From the NCBI GenBank assembly GCA_944376805.1, contig CALWDX010000070.1, positions 23,252 to 87,251 on the forward strand: a DNA stretch of 64,000 nt. Reading direction: 5' to 3'. Position 1 is the stretch's first letter. Every line of letters starts with the position of its first letter. This DNA comes from an uncultured Clostridia bacterium. Its GTDB lineage: Bacteria > Bacillota > Clostridia > Lachnospirales > CAG-274. This document shows positions 45,450 to 55,726 of this stretch, in pieces. The translations under genes were made by a program, and so were the position numbers. Under the pieces are notes generated by a model. The model had not been told where the DNA came from. It ran no database searches and worked only from the letters and a program-made list of their open reading frames with translations.

Positions 45450-45832
45450 TTAATTATTAATCATAACTGAAAAAACCAAAATTACTAATATAATGGATAT
45501 AAAAAATATAATAAAGTGTATTATACAATACAGTATATTAATAATACAAATACATTTAAATAATTTAATTTTTAAATTATTTTGAAAGGTATTTTTTAGT
45601 TTATTTTTTAATAGAAAGGCACATATTAATAAAAATATTTTAATAGGAATTTCATATCCACTCATTAATAGTGTAGGTACAAAAGGGGAAATCCAGCACC
45701 TTATCCATTATCAAGCCATAAACTAATATCACCTATTAGTACAATTAATGTTTCAGAATTAGTAATATTAAATATAGTTAATATTATAATTAAGAGATAT
45801 ATAATATTTATTGAAGATTTATTTTCTTCCAT
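45450..45832 (-). pseudogene. Broken gene for a small membrane protein
   Basis: AAGGAGG and ATG at 45832 open a frame (MEENKSSINIIYLLIILTIF) that stops after 43 codons at a TAA (45703-45701). The sequence continues in protein-like fashion (GAGFP) and then shifts frame near 45686 (CCCCTTTT run) into FVPTLLMSGYEIPIKIFLL, a 71-residue open frame ending at 45450. Joined, they would give a protein of about 127 residues with three or four helices. One stop plus one frameshift argue for a recent pseudogene. The 71-residue piece alone (45450-45665) has no ribosome site. Confidence 0.6.
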
Positions 45833-45894
45833 TAAAAAACCTCCTTAAAATTTCTTTTTATATATTAATTATTATAAAATAAAAATTTAATTGT

Positions 45895-46167
45895 CTATAA
45901 AAGAAATGCAATTATAGTTGTAATAAAAATCAAAGTAGTAAATAAAATAACTAATATGTTTAAAGTTTTAAAAAAATATTTAATAATTTTAACTTCTAAA
46001 ATACTTTTGAATTTTAAATTAATAATACTTAAAATAATAATATGTGAAATTAAAACTTTATTTGTATATGAGGTATAATCAAAAATATTATGAAAAAATC
46101 CAGAATAAAAAATAACATTAATAATTAAAAAACTAAAATAGTTAATTATTAATATATTAAATTTCAT
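45895..46167 (-). CDS. Possible small membrane protein after uvrB
   Basis: A 90-residue frame (MKFNILIINYFSFLIINVIF...) with three predicted helices. The ATG follows directly on the T-run of the uvrB terminator and has no ribosome site, which makes expression doubtful. In AT-rich DNA such hydrophobic frames also arise by chance. It lies beside the broken membrane-protein gene at 45450-45832 and could belong to the same decaying set. Confidence 0.35.
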   Translation of the reverse strand: MKFNILIINYFSFLIINVIFYSGFFHNIFDYTSYTNKVLISHIIILSIINLKFKSILEVKIIKYFFKTLNILVILFTTLIFITTIIAFLL

Positions 46168-46193
46168 AAAAAGCTATCTTAGGGATAGCTTTT
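46167..46193 (-). terminator. Terminator overlapping the uvrB stop codon
   Basis: AAAAGCTATC pairs with GATAGCTTTT on the minus strand, loop CCTAA, then T. The hairpin includes the last codons of uvrB. Confidence 0.8.
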
Positions 46194-48162
46194 TTAATTC
46201 TATAATTTCATCTCTTAAAATAGAGGCTTGTTCAAACATTAAATCAGTAGCATATTTTTTCATTTCTTTTTCTTTTTTAGCTATAAGTTCTAAAAGTTCT
46301 TTTTCATTCATAGATTCTGGGTCTTTATCAAGTTTTTTAGATTTTTTACTTGTATTAACACTTTCAGTAGCTTTTATTACTTCGTGTACTTTTTTTGTTA
46401 TACTTTTAGGTGTAATATTGTGTAATGAATTATATTCTTCTTGTATATTTCTTCTTCTATTTGTTTCTGAAATAGCTCTTTCCATAGAATCTGTAATTTT
46501 ATCGGCATACATTATAACTTTACCATTTACATTTCTTGCAGCTCGTCCTATTGTTTGTATAAGTGAAGTTTCAGAACGTAAAAAGCCTTCTTTGTCAGCA
46601 TCTATAATAGCAACTAATGAAACTTCTGGTATATCAAGTCCTTCTCTTAAAAGATTTATACCTATTAATACATCAAAAACATCAAGTCTTAAATCTCTAA
46701 TTATTTCTAAACGTTCTAAAGTATCTATATCAGAATGTAAATATCTTACCCTTATACCAACTTCTTTTAAATATATGGTTAAATCTTCAGCCATTTTTTT
46801 AGTTAAAGTAGTAACTAAAACTTTTTCATTTTTTTCTACAACATTATTTATTTCACCTATAAGATTGTCTATTTGATTTTTAACAGGGCGAACATAAATT
46901 TCAGGGTCTAAAAGTCCAGTTGGTCTAATTATTTGTTCAACAGTATTTTCACTATGTTCTTTTTCATATTTATTTGGTGTTGCAGAAACAAATAACATTT
47001 GATTTATTTTTTGTTCAAATTCTTCAAATTTAAGTGGTCTATTATCAAGTGCAGAAGGAAGTCTGAAGCCATACTCTACAAGAGTAGTTTTTCTTGACTT
47101 ATCTCCTTCATACATACCTCTAACTTGTGGTATTGTAACATGTGATTCATCTACTATCATAAGAAAATCATTAGGAAAATAGTCAATAAGTGTATGAGGA
47201 GTAGAACCTGCTTCTCTGCCAGATAAATGTCTTGAATAGTTTTCTATACCAGAACAAAAGCCCATTTCAAGCATCATTTCTATATCATAGTTTGTTCTTT
47301 GTTCTAGTCTTTGAGCTTCAAGTAGTTTATCTTCATCCCTAAATTTTTTAAGTTGTTCTTCAAGTTCATTTTTTATACGTTTAACTGCTTCCATAAGTTT
47401 TTCTCTACTTGTTACATAATGTGAAGCTGGAAAAACTGTTATATGATTTCTAAATCCTAAAACTTCACCAGTTAAAGAATCTATTTCAGCTATTCTGTCT
47501 ATTTCATCACCAAAAAATTCCACTCTATAAGCTATATTTGAAGCACCAGCAGGGAATATTTCTAAAATATCACCTCTAACACGAAAAGTACCTCTTATAA
47601 AATTCATATCATTTCTATTATATTGTATTTCTATTAATTTTTTTAAAATGCTATCCCTATCTTTTTCTATACCAGTCCTAAGAGAAACTACCATTTCATT
47701 ATAGTCAATAGGGTCCCCTAAACCATAAATACAAGAAACACTAGCAACTATTATTACATCAGACCTTTCAAAAAGTGCTGCTGTTGCTGAATGTCTAAGT
47801 TTATCAATTTCATCATTAATAGAAGAATCTTTTTCTATAAAAGTGTCTGAAGAAGGAACATAAGCTTCAGGTTGATAATAATCATAATAACTAACAAAAT
47901 ATTCAACAGCATTTTCTGGGAAAAATTCTTTAAATTCATTATATAATTGAGCTGCTAGTGTTTTATTATGTGCTAAAATAAGTGTAGGACGATTTAATTT
48001 TTCAATTATATTTGCCATTGTAAAAGTTTTACCTGAACCAGTAACACCTAAAAGAGTTTGAAATTTTTTACCATTTATAAAGCCAGTAGACAAATTTTCT
48101 ATTGCATTAGGTTGGTCACCTGTTGGTTTAAATTTTGAAACAACTTTAAAATCTTTATTCAT
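46174..48162 (-). CDS. uvrB: Excinuclease ABC subunit B
   Basis: A full-length 662-residue UvrB, the helicase-like damage verifier of excision repair. Seen: Walker [17 protein letters not shown], the beta-hairpin region [12 protein letters not shown], the [14 protein letters not shown]alker B, motif [21 protein letters not shown], and the C-terminal UVR motif ending [16 protein letters not shown]. It follows the exonuclease gene by 11 bases and is probably in one operon with it. Confidence 0.97.
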   Translation of the reverse strand: MNKDFKVVSKFKPTGDQPNAIENLSTGFINGKKFQTLLGVTGSGKTFTMANIIEKLNRPTLILAHNKTLAAQLYNEFKEFFPENAVEYFVSYYDYYQPEAYVPSSDTFIEKDSSINDEIDKLRHSATAALFERSDVIIVASVSCIYGLGDPIDYNEMVVSLRTGIEKDRDSILKKLIEIQYNRNDMNFIRGTFRVRGDILEIFPAGASNIAYRVEFFGDEIDRIAEIDSLTGEVLGFRNHITVFPASHYVTSREKLMEAVKRIKNELEEQLKKFRDEDKLLEAQRLEQRTNYDIEMMLEMGFCSGIENYSRHLSGREAGSTPHTLIDYFPNDFLMIVDESHVTIPQVRGMYEGDKSRKTTLVEYGFRLPSALDNRPLKFEEFEQKINQMLFVSATPNKYEKEHSENTVEQIIRPTGLLDPEIYVRPVKNQIDNLIGEINNVVEKNEKVLVTTLTKKMAEDLTIYLKEVGIRVRYLHSDIDTLERLEIIRDLRLDVFDVLIGINLLREGLDIPEVSLVAIIDADKEGFLRSETSLIQTIGRAARNVNGKVIMYADKITDSMERAISETNRRRNIQEEYNSLHNITPKSITKKVHEVIKATESVNTSKKSKKLDKDPESMNEKELLELIAKKEKEMKKYATDLMFEQASILRDEIIELKKLSLR

Positions 48163-48173
48163 AAATATCCTCC

Positions 48174-48779
48174 TTACTTTTTCTTTACATTTTTAGAATT
48201 AAAAACCTTAAGATTTAATTTTTCTGGGAAAATCTTTTTGAAAATTTCAGCTGTATATAAAGCATCATTTAAAGCATCATGAAAGTCTTCTTTTAAAGGT
48301 AATTCTAAAAGTTCAATTGCTGTTTTTAACCCTATACAACCACCTTTACTATATTTAATATACTTTGTTGCTAAATTTTGCACATCAACATATTTTAATA
48401 TTAAGTCAGATTTTAACATATCATAATAAGATAAATTTCTATAAAGTGCTTTTAAATCACTACTTCCCCATATGCAAAAAATGTGTTCTTCATCACCTAA
48501 AAATTTTTCAAAATATTTGTAAGCTTCTGTAAAATAGGGTTTATCTTCTAAAAATTCCATAGTAAGCCCTGTTATTTTTTCTACATAAGGGTGCATTTTT
48601 TTATAAAGTTTTGGTTTTATATATAAATTTATTTTATCTATTACATTAAAATTTTCATCTAATTTTACTGCTCCTATTTGAATTATTTCAAATCTACAAG
48701 AAGGTATAAGAAGGATAGTTTTATTTTTTTCAAAGTCAAAAGCTTGATTAAATTCTAAGTCTAAAACTATATAAGACAT
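48174..48779 (-). CDS. DEDDh 3'-5' exonuclease (KapD/ERI-1-like)
   Basis: Start ATG 48779 ([16 protein letters not shown]) with GGAGG upstream; the frame's earlier Met would add a Tyr-rich stretch with no ribosome site. The 201 residues form a DEDDh exonuclease: YIVLDLEF supplies the first acidic pair (Asp-x-Glu), [14 protein letters not shown] and ADLKAL-like [12 protein letters not shown] the next Asp, and [15 protein letters not shown] the final His-x4-Asp. Related proteins are KapD and inhibitor-of-sporulation type exonucleases acting on RNA or DNA. It is co-transcribed with uvrB. Confidence 0.85.
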   Translation of the reverse strand: MSYIVLDLEFNQAFDFEKNKTILLIPSCRFEIIQIGAVKLDENFNVIDKINLYIKPKLYKKMHPYVEKITGLTMEFLEDKPYFTEAYKYFEKFLGDEEHIFCIWGSSDLKALYRNLSYYDMLKSDLILKYVDVQNLATKYIKYSKGGCIGLKTAIELLELPLKEDFHDALNDALYTAEIFKKIFPEKLNLKVFNSKNVKKK

Positions 48780-48993
48780 ACCAAAAAACCTCCTATAATA
48801 ATAAGTATTTTTATAATAATAGTACACTAATTTTGTAATAAATACAATGTTTTATACTAAAATAATTTATAAGCTAGAAAATAAAGGTAAATTGTTGATT
48901 TTATCATTATAATAGTGATATAATATTAAAATAACACAAAATTAAAAAATTATAATTTATATGTATTTTTATTTAAGAAAGGAGTTTTTAATT

Positions 48994-49692
48994 ATGGAAG
49001 ATAAAGATTTAGAAAGTAGACTGTATGATAAGAGCTATACTTGTCCAGTATGTGATAAAAAATTTAAAAATAAGGAAATTAAAAAAGGTAAAACTATTTT
49101 TGTAGAAATGAATTTAGGACTTAGAGGAAAATTTAAACCTATTATGCCAGATTATTATTATGTTGTTATGTGTGATGAATGTGGTTATGCTGCGGTATCC
49201 AAAACTTTTAACAAAACTACTCAAAAACAAGCAAAAAAAATTAGAGAAAAAGTTAATCCAAACTATAAACCTAGAAAATATCATACTATTTATGATACAA
49301 ATGATGTTATTGATAGATATAAAGTAGCTTTATATTTTTGTTACCTTAAAGATAGTACAATGTCAGAAAGAGGGTACATTTGTGAAAAATTAGCATTTTT
49401 ATATGCTGAATTAAATGATGAAGAAAAAGAACTTAAATATAATAAATATGCTTATGAATGTTATATGGAAGCATATAAAAAAGAAAATCTACCTATAATG
49501 GGTATGGAAGAAAATCAATTTGTATATACTTTAGCTTATTTAGCTTACAAAATAGGAAATAATGATGAAGCAAGAAAGTTTTTAAGTAAAATTATAGTTA
49601 AACGCAATTTAAGTACTACTTTAAAGGAAAAAGTTGATGATTTTGTAACTATATTAAAACTTGAAAAGAGAGAAGATGAAAATAAAGCATAA
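48994..49692 (+). CDS. DUF2225 protein with zinc-binding cysteines
   Basis: Start ATG 48994, ten bases after AAAGGAG; the earlier ATG at 48961 precedes that site and is rejected. The 232 residues begin with a zinc-ribbon-like part (YTCPVCDKKFKNKEI ... YYVVMCDECGYAAV, two CxxC pairs), then a helical TPR-like half (ALYFCYLKDSTMSERGYICE, LAYLAYKIGNNDEARKFL). This is the DUF2225 family of Firmicutes, function unknown. It precedes smc by 23 bases and is probably in its operon. Confidence 0.85.
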   Translation: MEDKDLESRLYDKSYTCPVCDKKFKNKEIKKGKTIFVEMNLGLRGKFKPIMPDYYYVVMCDECGYAAVSKTFNKTTQKQAKKIREKVNPNYKPRKYHTIYDTNDVIDRYKVALYFCYLKDSTMSERGYICEKLAFLYAELNDEEKELKYNKYAYECYMEAYKKENLPIMGMEENQFVYTLAYLAYKIGNNDEARKFLSKIIVKRNLSTTLKEKVDDFVTILKLEKREDENKA

Positions 49693-49715
49693 AATTTTAA
49701 AGGAAGAGGAATATT

Positions 49716-52700
49716 ATGTTTTTAAAAAGATTGGAAATACAAGGTTTTAAGTCATTTCCAGAAAAAATACGTTTAGATTTTAAAAAAGGTATAACAAGTG
49801 TTGTAGGTCCTAATGGTAGTGGTAAAAGCAATATATCAGATGCTATAAGGTGGGTTTTAGGTGAACAAAATGCTAGAACTCTTCGTGGTGACAAAATGGA
49901 AGATATTATTTTTGTAGGCACTAAAAATAGAAAACCTTTAGGGTTTGCAGAAGTTACTATTTATATTGATAATATAGATAAAAAATTACCTTTAGAATAT
50001 AATGAAATTGCTGTAACAAGAAAAGTATTTCGTTCAGGAGAAAGTAATTATTATATAAATGGTACAAGTTGCAGACTTAAATATATTCACGAACTCTTTA
50101 TGGATACTGGTATTGGTAAAGAAGGTTATTCTCTCATAGGACAAGGTAAGATAGATACTATATTAAGTAATAAATCTGAAGATAGAAGAGCACTTTTTGA
50201 AGAAGCAGCAGGTATTATAAAATTCAAAAATAGAAGGATACAAGCAGAAAATAGACTTGAAGAAGTTAGAAAAAATCTTATAAGAACTAATGATATAATA
50301 GCAGAACTTGAAAAACAAATAAATCCATTATTTGAGCAACAAGAAAAAGCAAAACAATTTTTAAGTTTATCACAACAATTAAAAGAAATACATATAAATT
50401 TATTTGTAGAAGAATATAAAATAGCTGAAAAAAATATAACAGAAATTTTACAGAATATAGAAACTTTAAATGAAACAATAAAATCTTTACAATTACAGAA
50501 AGAAAACTATATAAAAGAAGAAAAACAATTAAAAGATAGTATTTTATTAAAAGAAAAAGAAATAGAAATTTTAAATAATGAAGTTGTAGATATAAATATT
50601 AATATTGAAAAAAATCAAAATAATATTAATCTTAATAACCAAAATATACAATTTTTAAGAGAAGATATAAATCACATAAAAGAAGAACAAGAAAAAAATA
50701 ATGAATTTATACTTAAAAAAAATGAAGAAATAAAATTTATAAAAGTAAGTTTAGAAGCTAAAAATTTAGAATATAGCCTAAAAAAAGACGAACTTGATAA
50801 ACTTTATATTGAATTCGAAAATATTTCAGCCAAAATGAGCGAAGATGAAGAAGAATTTAAAAATATAAATAATGAAATAGTCGAAAAAATACATTTATCT
50901 TCAGAAATATCAAATAAACTTACTATTTATGAAAGTTCTAAACAAAGTCTTGAAGAAAAATTAAAAGAATTAAAACAAAATATAAATTTATATAAAAGTA
51001 AGATTAATGAAAAAACTACTAGAAAAATGGTTTTAGAAAAAAATCTTATTGATATAGAAAAACAAGAGAATAATATTAATGAAAATATAAATTTATATAA
51101 TAATAATTTTGAAAAAATAAAATTAGAACTTGAAAATGTAAAACAAATAACTAATGAAAAAAATAAAAAATATATTGAACTTAAAAATAAACATAAAATA
51201 TTAGAAGAACTTGAAAAAGACTATGAAGGTTATTTTGGTTCTGTAAAAGCAATATTAAGAGAAAAGGAAAATAATATTAAATTTTCTGGTGTATGTAGTG
51301 CTATAGGTGAGCTTATAACAGTACCTAAAGAATATGAAATAGCTATTGAAATAGCTTTAGGTGGAGCTATTCAAAATATTGTTACTAAAACAGAAGAAGA
51401 TGCTAAATTATCTATAAATTATTTAAAAGAAACAAAACAAGGTAGAGCAACATTTTTACCTATTTCTTCAATAAAAGCTAAACCTATTAAAGAAAAAGAG
51501 AATATTTTAAAAGAAATAGGTGTAATAGGTATAGCAGATGACCTTATAAAATTTAATATAGAGTATAAGGAAATAATGTCTAATATACTAGGTAGAACTA
51601 TTATTATTGATAATATAGATAATGCTATATATTTATCTAAAAAATATAAATATATGTATAAAGTTGTAACTTTAGATGGAGAACTTATAAATACTGGTGG
51701 TTCTTTAACTGGTGGTAGTATTTCTAAAAAATCAGCAGGTATTTTTTCTAGAGGTAGGGAATTAAAAGCTATAATTGAAGATATAAATACATTAGAATTA
51801 AGTATTAATAAAAATAAAAATATTATAAAAGAAAAAGAAGAAAATGTTTTAAATATACAAAAGAATATTGATAAAAATAAAGAAATTCTTAATAATATTA
51901 ATTTAGAAAAAATAAAGTTGCAAGGTGATATTAACCAAATTAGTCAATATATAAAAGATTTAGAAACAAATATAGATAATAATACAAATTCTATTATAAA
52001 TATAAATAATCAATTAGAAGAAAGTTATATTGATAATAATGATTTAGAAATACAACTTAATACTTTAAATGAAGAAATAGAGTCTTTAAAAGATTATATT
52101 TTAAAATTTTCAAGTAAAATAGAAGAAGAAAAAATTAATAAAGATAATAGCTTTAATTATATAAATCAATTAAAATTAGATATAAAAGAAATAGAATATC
52201 AAATAAAAAATAGTAACGAAAATATATATAGACTTAATATTAATATAGATAGCTTAAATAGTAATAACAATAATTTAAGTATAAAAATAAAATCTAATAA
52301 TGATAAAGAAATTATATTAAAAGAAAATATTAAGGTTATAGAAAAAAATATTGAAGAATTAAAATTAAAAAATAATAATTTAAAATCTAGTATAAATAAT
52401 TTACAACTAGAAAAAAATAATATAAATACTAGTATAGAAAATATAATTAAAGATATAAATAAAACTAATCAAAATATATTGCAAGTTGAAAATAACAAAG
52501 TAAAAGCAGAGGCTAAAAAAGAAAATATTGAAGAAAAAATAGATATACTTTGTAATAATATGTGGGAAGAATATGAAATAACATATGCTAGTGCTTGTAG
52601 TAATTATAAAAATATAAATTTATCTTTTGAAGACCTTAAAAAACAAGAAAATAATATTAAAAGTAAAATATCAAAATTAGGTAATGTAAATGTTGGAGCT

Positions 52701-53294
52701 ATTGAAGAATATAAAATAGTAAAAGAACGTTATGATTTTAATATTCAACAAAGAGAAGATATATTAAAGGCAGATGATGACTTAAAAAATATAATTGCTA
52801 CATTAGTTACAGAAATGGAACAACAGTTTAAACAACAGTTCTATTTGATAAATAAAAATTTCAGTCAAGTATTTTCAGAAATATTTGGTGGTGGAAAAGC
52901 AGAACTAATATTAGTAGATGAAAATAATATTTTAACTTCTGGTGTAGATATTGTAGCACAACCACCAGGAAAAAATTTACAAAATCTCAACTTATTATCT
53001 GGTGGAGAAAGAACTCTTACTGCTATGTCTTTACTTTTTGCTATTCTTAGAATGAAACCATCACCTTTTTGTGTGTTAGATGAAATAGAAGCAGCTTTAG
53101 ATGATGCAAATGTTTTAAGATATACAAAATTTTTAAAAAATATAGCTAATGACAATCAATTTATACTTATAACACATAAAACTGGAACTATGGAAATTTC
53201 TGATGTATTATATGGTGTAACTATGGAAGAACAAGGTGTTTCTAAAGTTATATCTGTACAGTTAGAAGATGCAAAAGAATATGATAAAATATAA
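49716..53294 (+). CDS. smc: Chromosome segregation ATPase SMC
   Basis: A full-length 1192-residue SMC. The N-terminal head has Walker A GPNGSGKSN (31-39) and IRWVLGEQNARTLRG. Two long coiled-coil arms rich in Lys, Glu and Asn flank a hinge near residues 505-665 (GVCSAIGELITVPKEYEIAI ... TGGSLTGGS). The C-terminal head has signature LLSGGERTLTAMSL and Walker B PFCVLDEIEAALDD. With ScpAB it forms the bacterial condensin that compacts and separates chromosomes. Followed by ftsY after 14 bases, a common Firmicute order. Confidence 0.97.
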   Translation: MFLKRLEIQGFKSFPEKIRLDFKKGITSVVGPNGSGKSNISDAIRWVLGEQNARTLRGDKMEDIIFVGTKNRKPLGFAEVTIYIDNIDKKLPLEYNEIAVTRKVFRSGESNYYINGTSCRLKYIHELFMDTGIGKEGYSLIGQGKIDTILSNKSEDRRALFEEAAGIIKFKNRRIQAENRLEEVRKNLIRTNDIIAELEKQINPLFEQQEKAKQFLSLSQQLKEIHINLFVEEYKIAEKNITEILQNIETLNETIKSLQLQKENYIKEEKQLKDSILLKEKEIEILNNEVVDININIEKNQNNINLNNQNIQFLREDINHIKEEQEKNNEFILKKNEEIKFIKVSLEAKNLEYSLKKDELDKLYIEFENISAKMSEDEEEFKNINNEIVEKIHLSSEISNKLTIYESSKQSLEEKLKELKQNINLYKSKINEKTTRKMVLEKNLIDIEKQENNINENINLYNNNFEKIKLELENVKQITNEKNKKYIELKNKHKILEELEKDYEGYFGSVKAILREKENNIKFSGVCSAIGELITVPKEYEIAIEIALGGAIQNIVTKTEEDAKLSINYLKETKQGRATFLPISSIKAKPIKEKENILKEIGVIGIADDLIKFNIEYKEIMSNILGRTIIIDNIDNAIYLSKKYKYMYKVVTLDGELINTGGSLTGGSISKKSAGIFSRGRELKAIIEDINTLELSINKNKNIIKEKEENVLNIQKNIDKNKEILNNINLEKIKLQGDINQISQYIKDLETNIDNNTNSIININNQLEESYIDNNDLEIQLNTLNEEIESLKDYILKFSSKIEEEKINKDNSFNYINQLKLDIKEIEYQIKNSNENIYRLNINIDSLNSNNNNLSIKIKSNNDKEIILKENIKVIEKNIEELKLKNNNLKSSINNLQLEKNNINTSIENIIKDINKTNQNILQVENNKVKAEAKKENIEEKIDILCNNMWEEYEITYASACSNYKNINLSFEDLKKQENNIKSKISKLGNVNVGAIEEYKIVKERYDFNIQQREDILKADDDLKNIIATLVTEMEQQFKQQFYLINKNFSQVFSEIFGGGKAELILVDENNILTSGVDIVAQPPGKNLQNLNLLSGGERTLTAMSLLFAILRMKPSPFCVLDEIEAALDDANVLRYTKFLKNIANDNQFILITHKTGTMEISDVLYGVTMEEQGVSKVISVQLEDAKEYDKI

Positions 53295-53308
53295 AGGAGA
53301 ATAAAAAA

Positions 53309-54913
53309 ATGGCATTTTTTAAATGGTTTAAAAGAGGAAAAAAAGAAGAAAATTTACAAGAAGAAATAAATAATGAGTTAGAACAATCTATTGAGGAAGT
53401 AGAAAATGAAAATAATGAAATAGAAGATATAAATGATAATAAAACAGAAGAAGTAAAAGAAAATATAAGCGATAAAGTAGAAGAAGTAAAAGAAAATGTA
53501 AGTGATAAAGTAGAAGAAGTAAAAGAAAATATAAGCAATAAAGTAGAAGAAGTAAAGGAAAATATAAGCAATAAAGTAGAAGAAGTAAAAGAAAATGTAA
53601 GTGATAAAATAGAAGAAGTAAAAGAAAATGTAAGTGATAAAGTAGAAGAAGTAAAGGAAAATATAAGCAATAAAGTAGAAGAAGTAAAAGAAAATGTAAG
53701 TGATAAAGTAGAAGAAGTAAAAGAAAATATAAGTGATAAAGTAGAAGAAGCAAAAGAAAATATAATTGATAAAATAGAAGAAGTAAAAGAAAATATAAGT
53801 GATAAAGTAGAAGAAGTAAAAGAAAATATAAGTGATAAAGTAGAAGAAGTAAAGGAAAATATAAGTGATAAAATAGAAGAAGCAAAAGAAAATATAATTG
53901 ATAAAGTAGAAGAAGTAAAAGAAAATATAATTAAAAAAAAAGAAGATACTACGGATATACTAGAAGAAACAGAAGAAGAAATGAAGGAAAAGGAAGAGCC
54001 TAAGAAAAAAGGATTTTTTGCTAAAATAAAAATGGGTCTATCTAAAACAAGGGATAGTATATTAAATAGAGTTGAGCAGGTTTTAAGCAGTTTTACTAAA
54101 ATAGATGAAGAACTTTTTGAAGAATTAGAAGAATCACTTATTATGTCAGATATAGGTGTAGAAACTTCTATTTATATAATGGAAAAAGTTAGAGCAATAG
54201 TAAAAGTTGAAAAAATAAAAGAAGTAGCAGATATTAAAAATGTAATAGTGCGTGTTATTTCTGAAATTTTAGAAGAAGAAACAGAAGAATTCAATTTAAA
54301 ATTTCCTAGTGTAATACTTATTATTGGTGTAAATGGTGTAGGTAAAACAACAACAATAGGTAAACTTGCTAATAACTATAAAAGTCAAGGTAAAAAAGTT
54401 ATATTAGCCGCAGGTGATACATTTAGAGCAGCAGCTATAGACCAATTACAAGTATGGGGTGATAGAAGTGGTATAGATGTTATAAAACATCAAGAAGGTT
54501 CAGACCCAGCAGCAGTAGTATTTGATGCTATACAAGCAGGAAAAGCAAGAGGAGCCGATCTTTTAATATGTGATACAGCAGGTAGGCTACATAATAAGAA
54601 AAATCTTATGGAAGAACTAAAAAAAATAGCTAGAATTGTAAATAGAGAAAATCCAGATGCACAAATAGAAACATTGCTTGTATTAGATGCTACAACAGGT
54701 CAAAATGCATTACAACAAGCAAAACTTTTTAGTGAGGTATCAGAAATAACAGGTATTGTTCTTACAAAATTAGATGGCACTGCTAAAGGTGGTGTTGTTA
54801 TAGCAATAAAAAATGAATTAAAAATACCTGTACGTTTTATAGGTGTGGGTGAAGGTATAGAAGATTTAAGACCATTTGACGCAAAAGAATTTTCTAAAGC
54901 ACTTTTTGAATAA
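53309..54913 (+). CDS. ftsY: Signal recognition particle receptor FtsY with an 11-residue repeat domain
   Basis: A 534-residue FtsY, longer than the usual 300-350. The N-terminal 45 residues start with a basic amphipathic stretch (MAFFKWFKRGKKEEN). Residues 46-210 are 15 tandem copies of an 11-residue unit VEEVKENISDK with few variants. The NG GTPase domain follows: GVNGVGKTTTIGKLA (G1), AAGDTFRAAAIDQL, CDTAGRLHNKKNLMEEL (G3), TKLDGTAKGGV (G4) and FIGVGEGIEDLRPF at the end. It docks ribosome-SRP complexes at the membrane. The repeat region replaces the acidic A domain of other FtsY proteins. Terminator follows. Confidence 0.95.
   Translation: MAFFKWFKRGKKEENLQEEINNELEQSIEEVENENNEIEDINDNKTEEVKENISDKVEEVKENVSDKVEEVKENISNKVEEVKENISNKVEEVKENVSDKIEEVKENVSDKVEEVKENISNKVEEVKENVSDKVEEVKENISDKVEEAKENIIDKIEEVKENISDKVEEVKENISDKVEEVKENISDKIEEAKENIIDKVEEVKENIIKKKEDTTDILEETEEEMKEKEEPKKKGFFAKIKMGLSKTRDSILNRVEQVLSSFTKIDEELFEELEESLIMSDIGVETSIYIMEKVRAIVKVEKIKEVADIKNVIVRVISEILEEETEEFNLKFPSVILIIGVNGVGKTTTIGKLANNYKSQGKKVILAAGDTFRAAAIDQLQVWGDRSGIDVIKHQEGSDPAAVVFDAIQAGKARGADLLICDTAGRLHNKKNLMEELKKIARIVNRENPDAQIETLLVLDATTGQNALQQAKLFSEVSEITGIVLTKLDGTAKGGVVIAIKNELKIPVRFIGVGEGIEDLRPFDAKEFSKALFE
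53444..53938 (+). repeat. 33-bp minisatellite inside ftsY (15 units)
   Basis: Fifteen head-to-tail 33-base units, each coding an 11-residue unit close to VEEVKENISDK; substitutions are few and clustered (ISNK, VSDK, IIDK, EAKEN). The 11-residue period predicts a long regular amphipathic helix, as in LEA-type 11-mer repeats. Such arrays commonly change copy number by slippage. Confidence 0.95.
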
Positions 54914-54925
54914 TTTTTTAAACTA

Positions 54926-54959
54926 TAAAAGGACTTATTTTTTAAGTCCTTTTATAGTT
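54926..54959. terminator. Terminator between ftsY and the ferredoxin gene
   Basis: AACTATAAAAGGACTT pairs with AAGTCCTTTTATAGTT around a T-rich loop. The genes converge and both can use it. Confidence 0.85.
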
Positions 54960-55716
54960 ATATTTCTAACTCTTTTGGAAAAATGTATTGTCCATTTTTT
55001 TCTATATTTCCTTTATAATCAATAGCTTGTACAGGGCATTTATGTAAGCATCCTAAACAAAAAATACAATTATTATTAAATTTAATTTTTTCATTTTCTA
55101 ATGTAATATTATTTACAGGACAATTATTTATACATTTTTTGCATTTAGTACATTTATTAGACACTTTAAAAGATTTACTATTTGCCATAAATGTATTAAA
55201 TCCCCAATTTCCAATACTTGAAAGAAACCAATCATTTTTATTATATTTATTTTGAAAAAATGATTTATTTTCAGAAATTAAATTCTTAATATTATCTATC
55301 TTAGGTATAACTTGTTTTATTTCTTCAATAGATTTTTCTTTTGAATTCATAGTAGAACCTATAAAATAGTTATCTGGCATATTAATAGCTTCAAACCCTT
55401 TTAAAATCATATTTCTATTTTCAATTATTTTTTTACAATATTTTTGTGTTAACCCACAATCTTTACCCATAGTAACTAAAATATAAATTTCATTATTACC
55501 ATTAAATTTTGCAGTTTTTAAAAAATTTTCTAGTTTTTTTGGTAACCTCCAAGCATAAATAGGGCTTACTAATATAAAAGGTGATGTAGAATGAAATTCC
55601 CAATTTTTATTATTTTTAAAAATATCATTTAATGAAATTAAATCTTTATTTAAATCTTTTGCAATTTTATTTGCAATAAACTTACTATTTCCAGTACTTG
55701 TAAAATATAGTACCAT
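54958..55716 (-). CDS. EFR1-type flavodoxin/ferredoxin fusion protein
   Basis: A 252-residue protein with an N-terminal flavodoxin-like domain (MVLYFTSTGNSKFIANKIA, the FMN phosphate loop STGNS) and a C-terminal double 4Fe-4S module (CTKCKKCINNCPV and CIFCLGCLHKCPV, each CxxCxxCxxxCP). This EFR1 family architecture is typical of strict anaerobes and suggests low-potential electron transfer; the partner is unknown. AGGAG before the start; the neighbouring minus-strand gene lies 10 bases upstream of it and may share its mRNA. Confidence 0.88.
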   Translation of the reverse strand: MVLYFTSTGNSKFIANKIAKDLNKDLISLNDIFKNNKNWEFHSTSPFILVSPIYAWRLPKKLENFLKTAKFNGNNEIYILVTMGKDCGLTQKYCKKIIENRNMILKGFEAINMPDNYFIGSTMNSKEKSIEEIKQVIPKIDNIKNLISENKSFFQNKYNKNDWFLSSIGNWGFNTFMANSKSFKVSNKCTKCKKCINNCPVNNITLENEKIKFNNNCIFCLGCLHKCPVQAIDYKGNIEKNGQYIFPKELEI

Positions 55717-55726
55717 TGTATCCTCC

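Noticed and set aside
53388..53885. Long Leu/Phe/Tyr-rich minus-strand frame opposite ftsY
   Set aside because: It is the complement of the 33-bp repeat, whose lack of stops in other frames is a by-product of the repeat unit.
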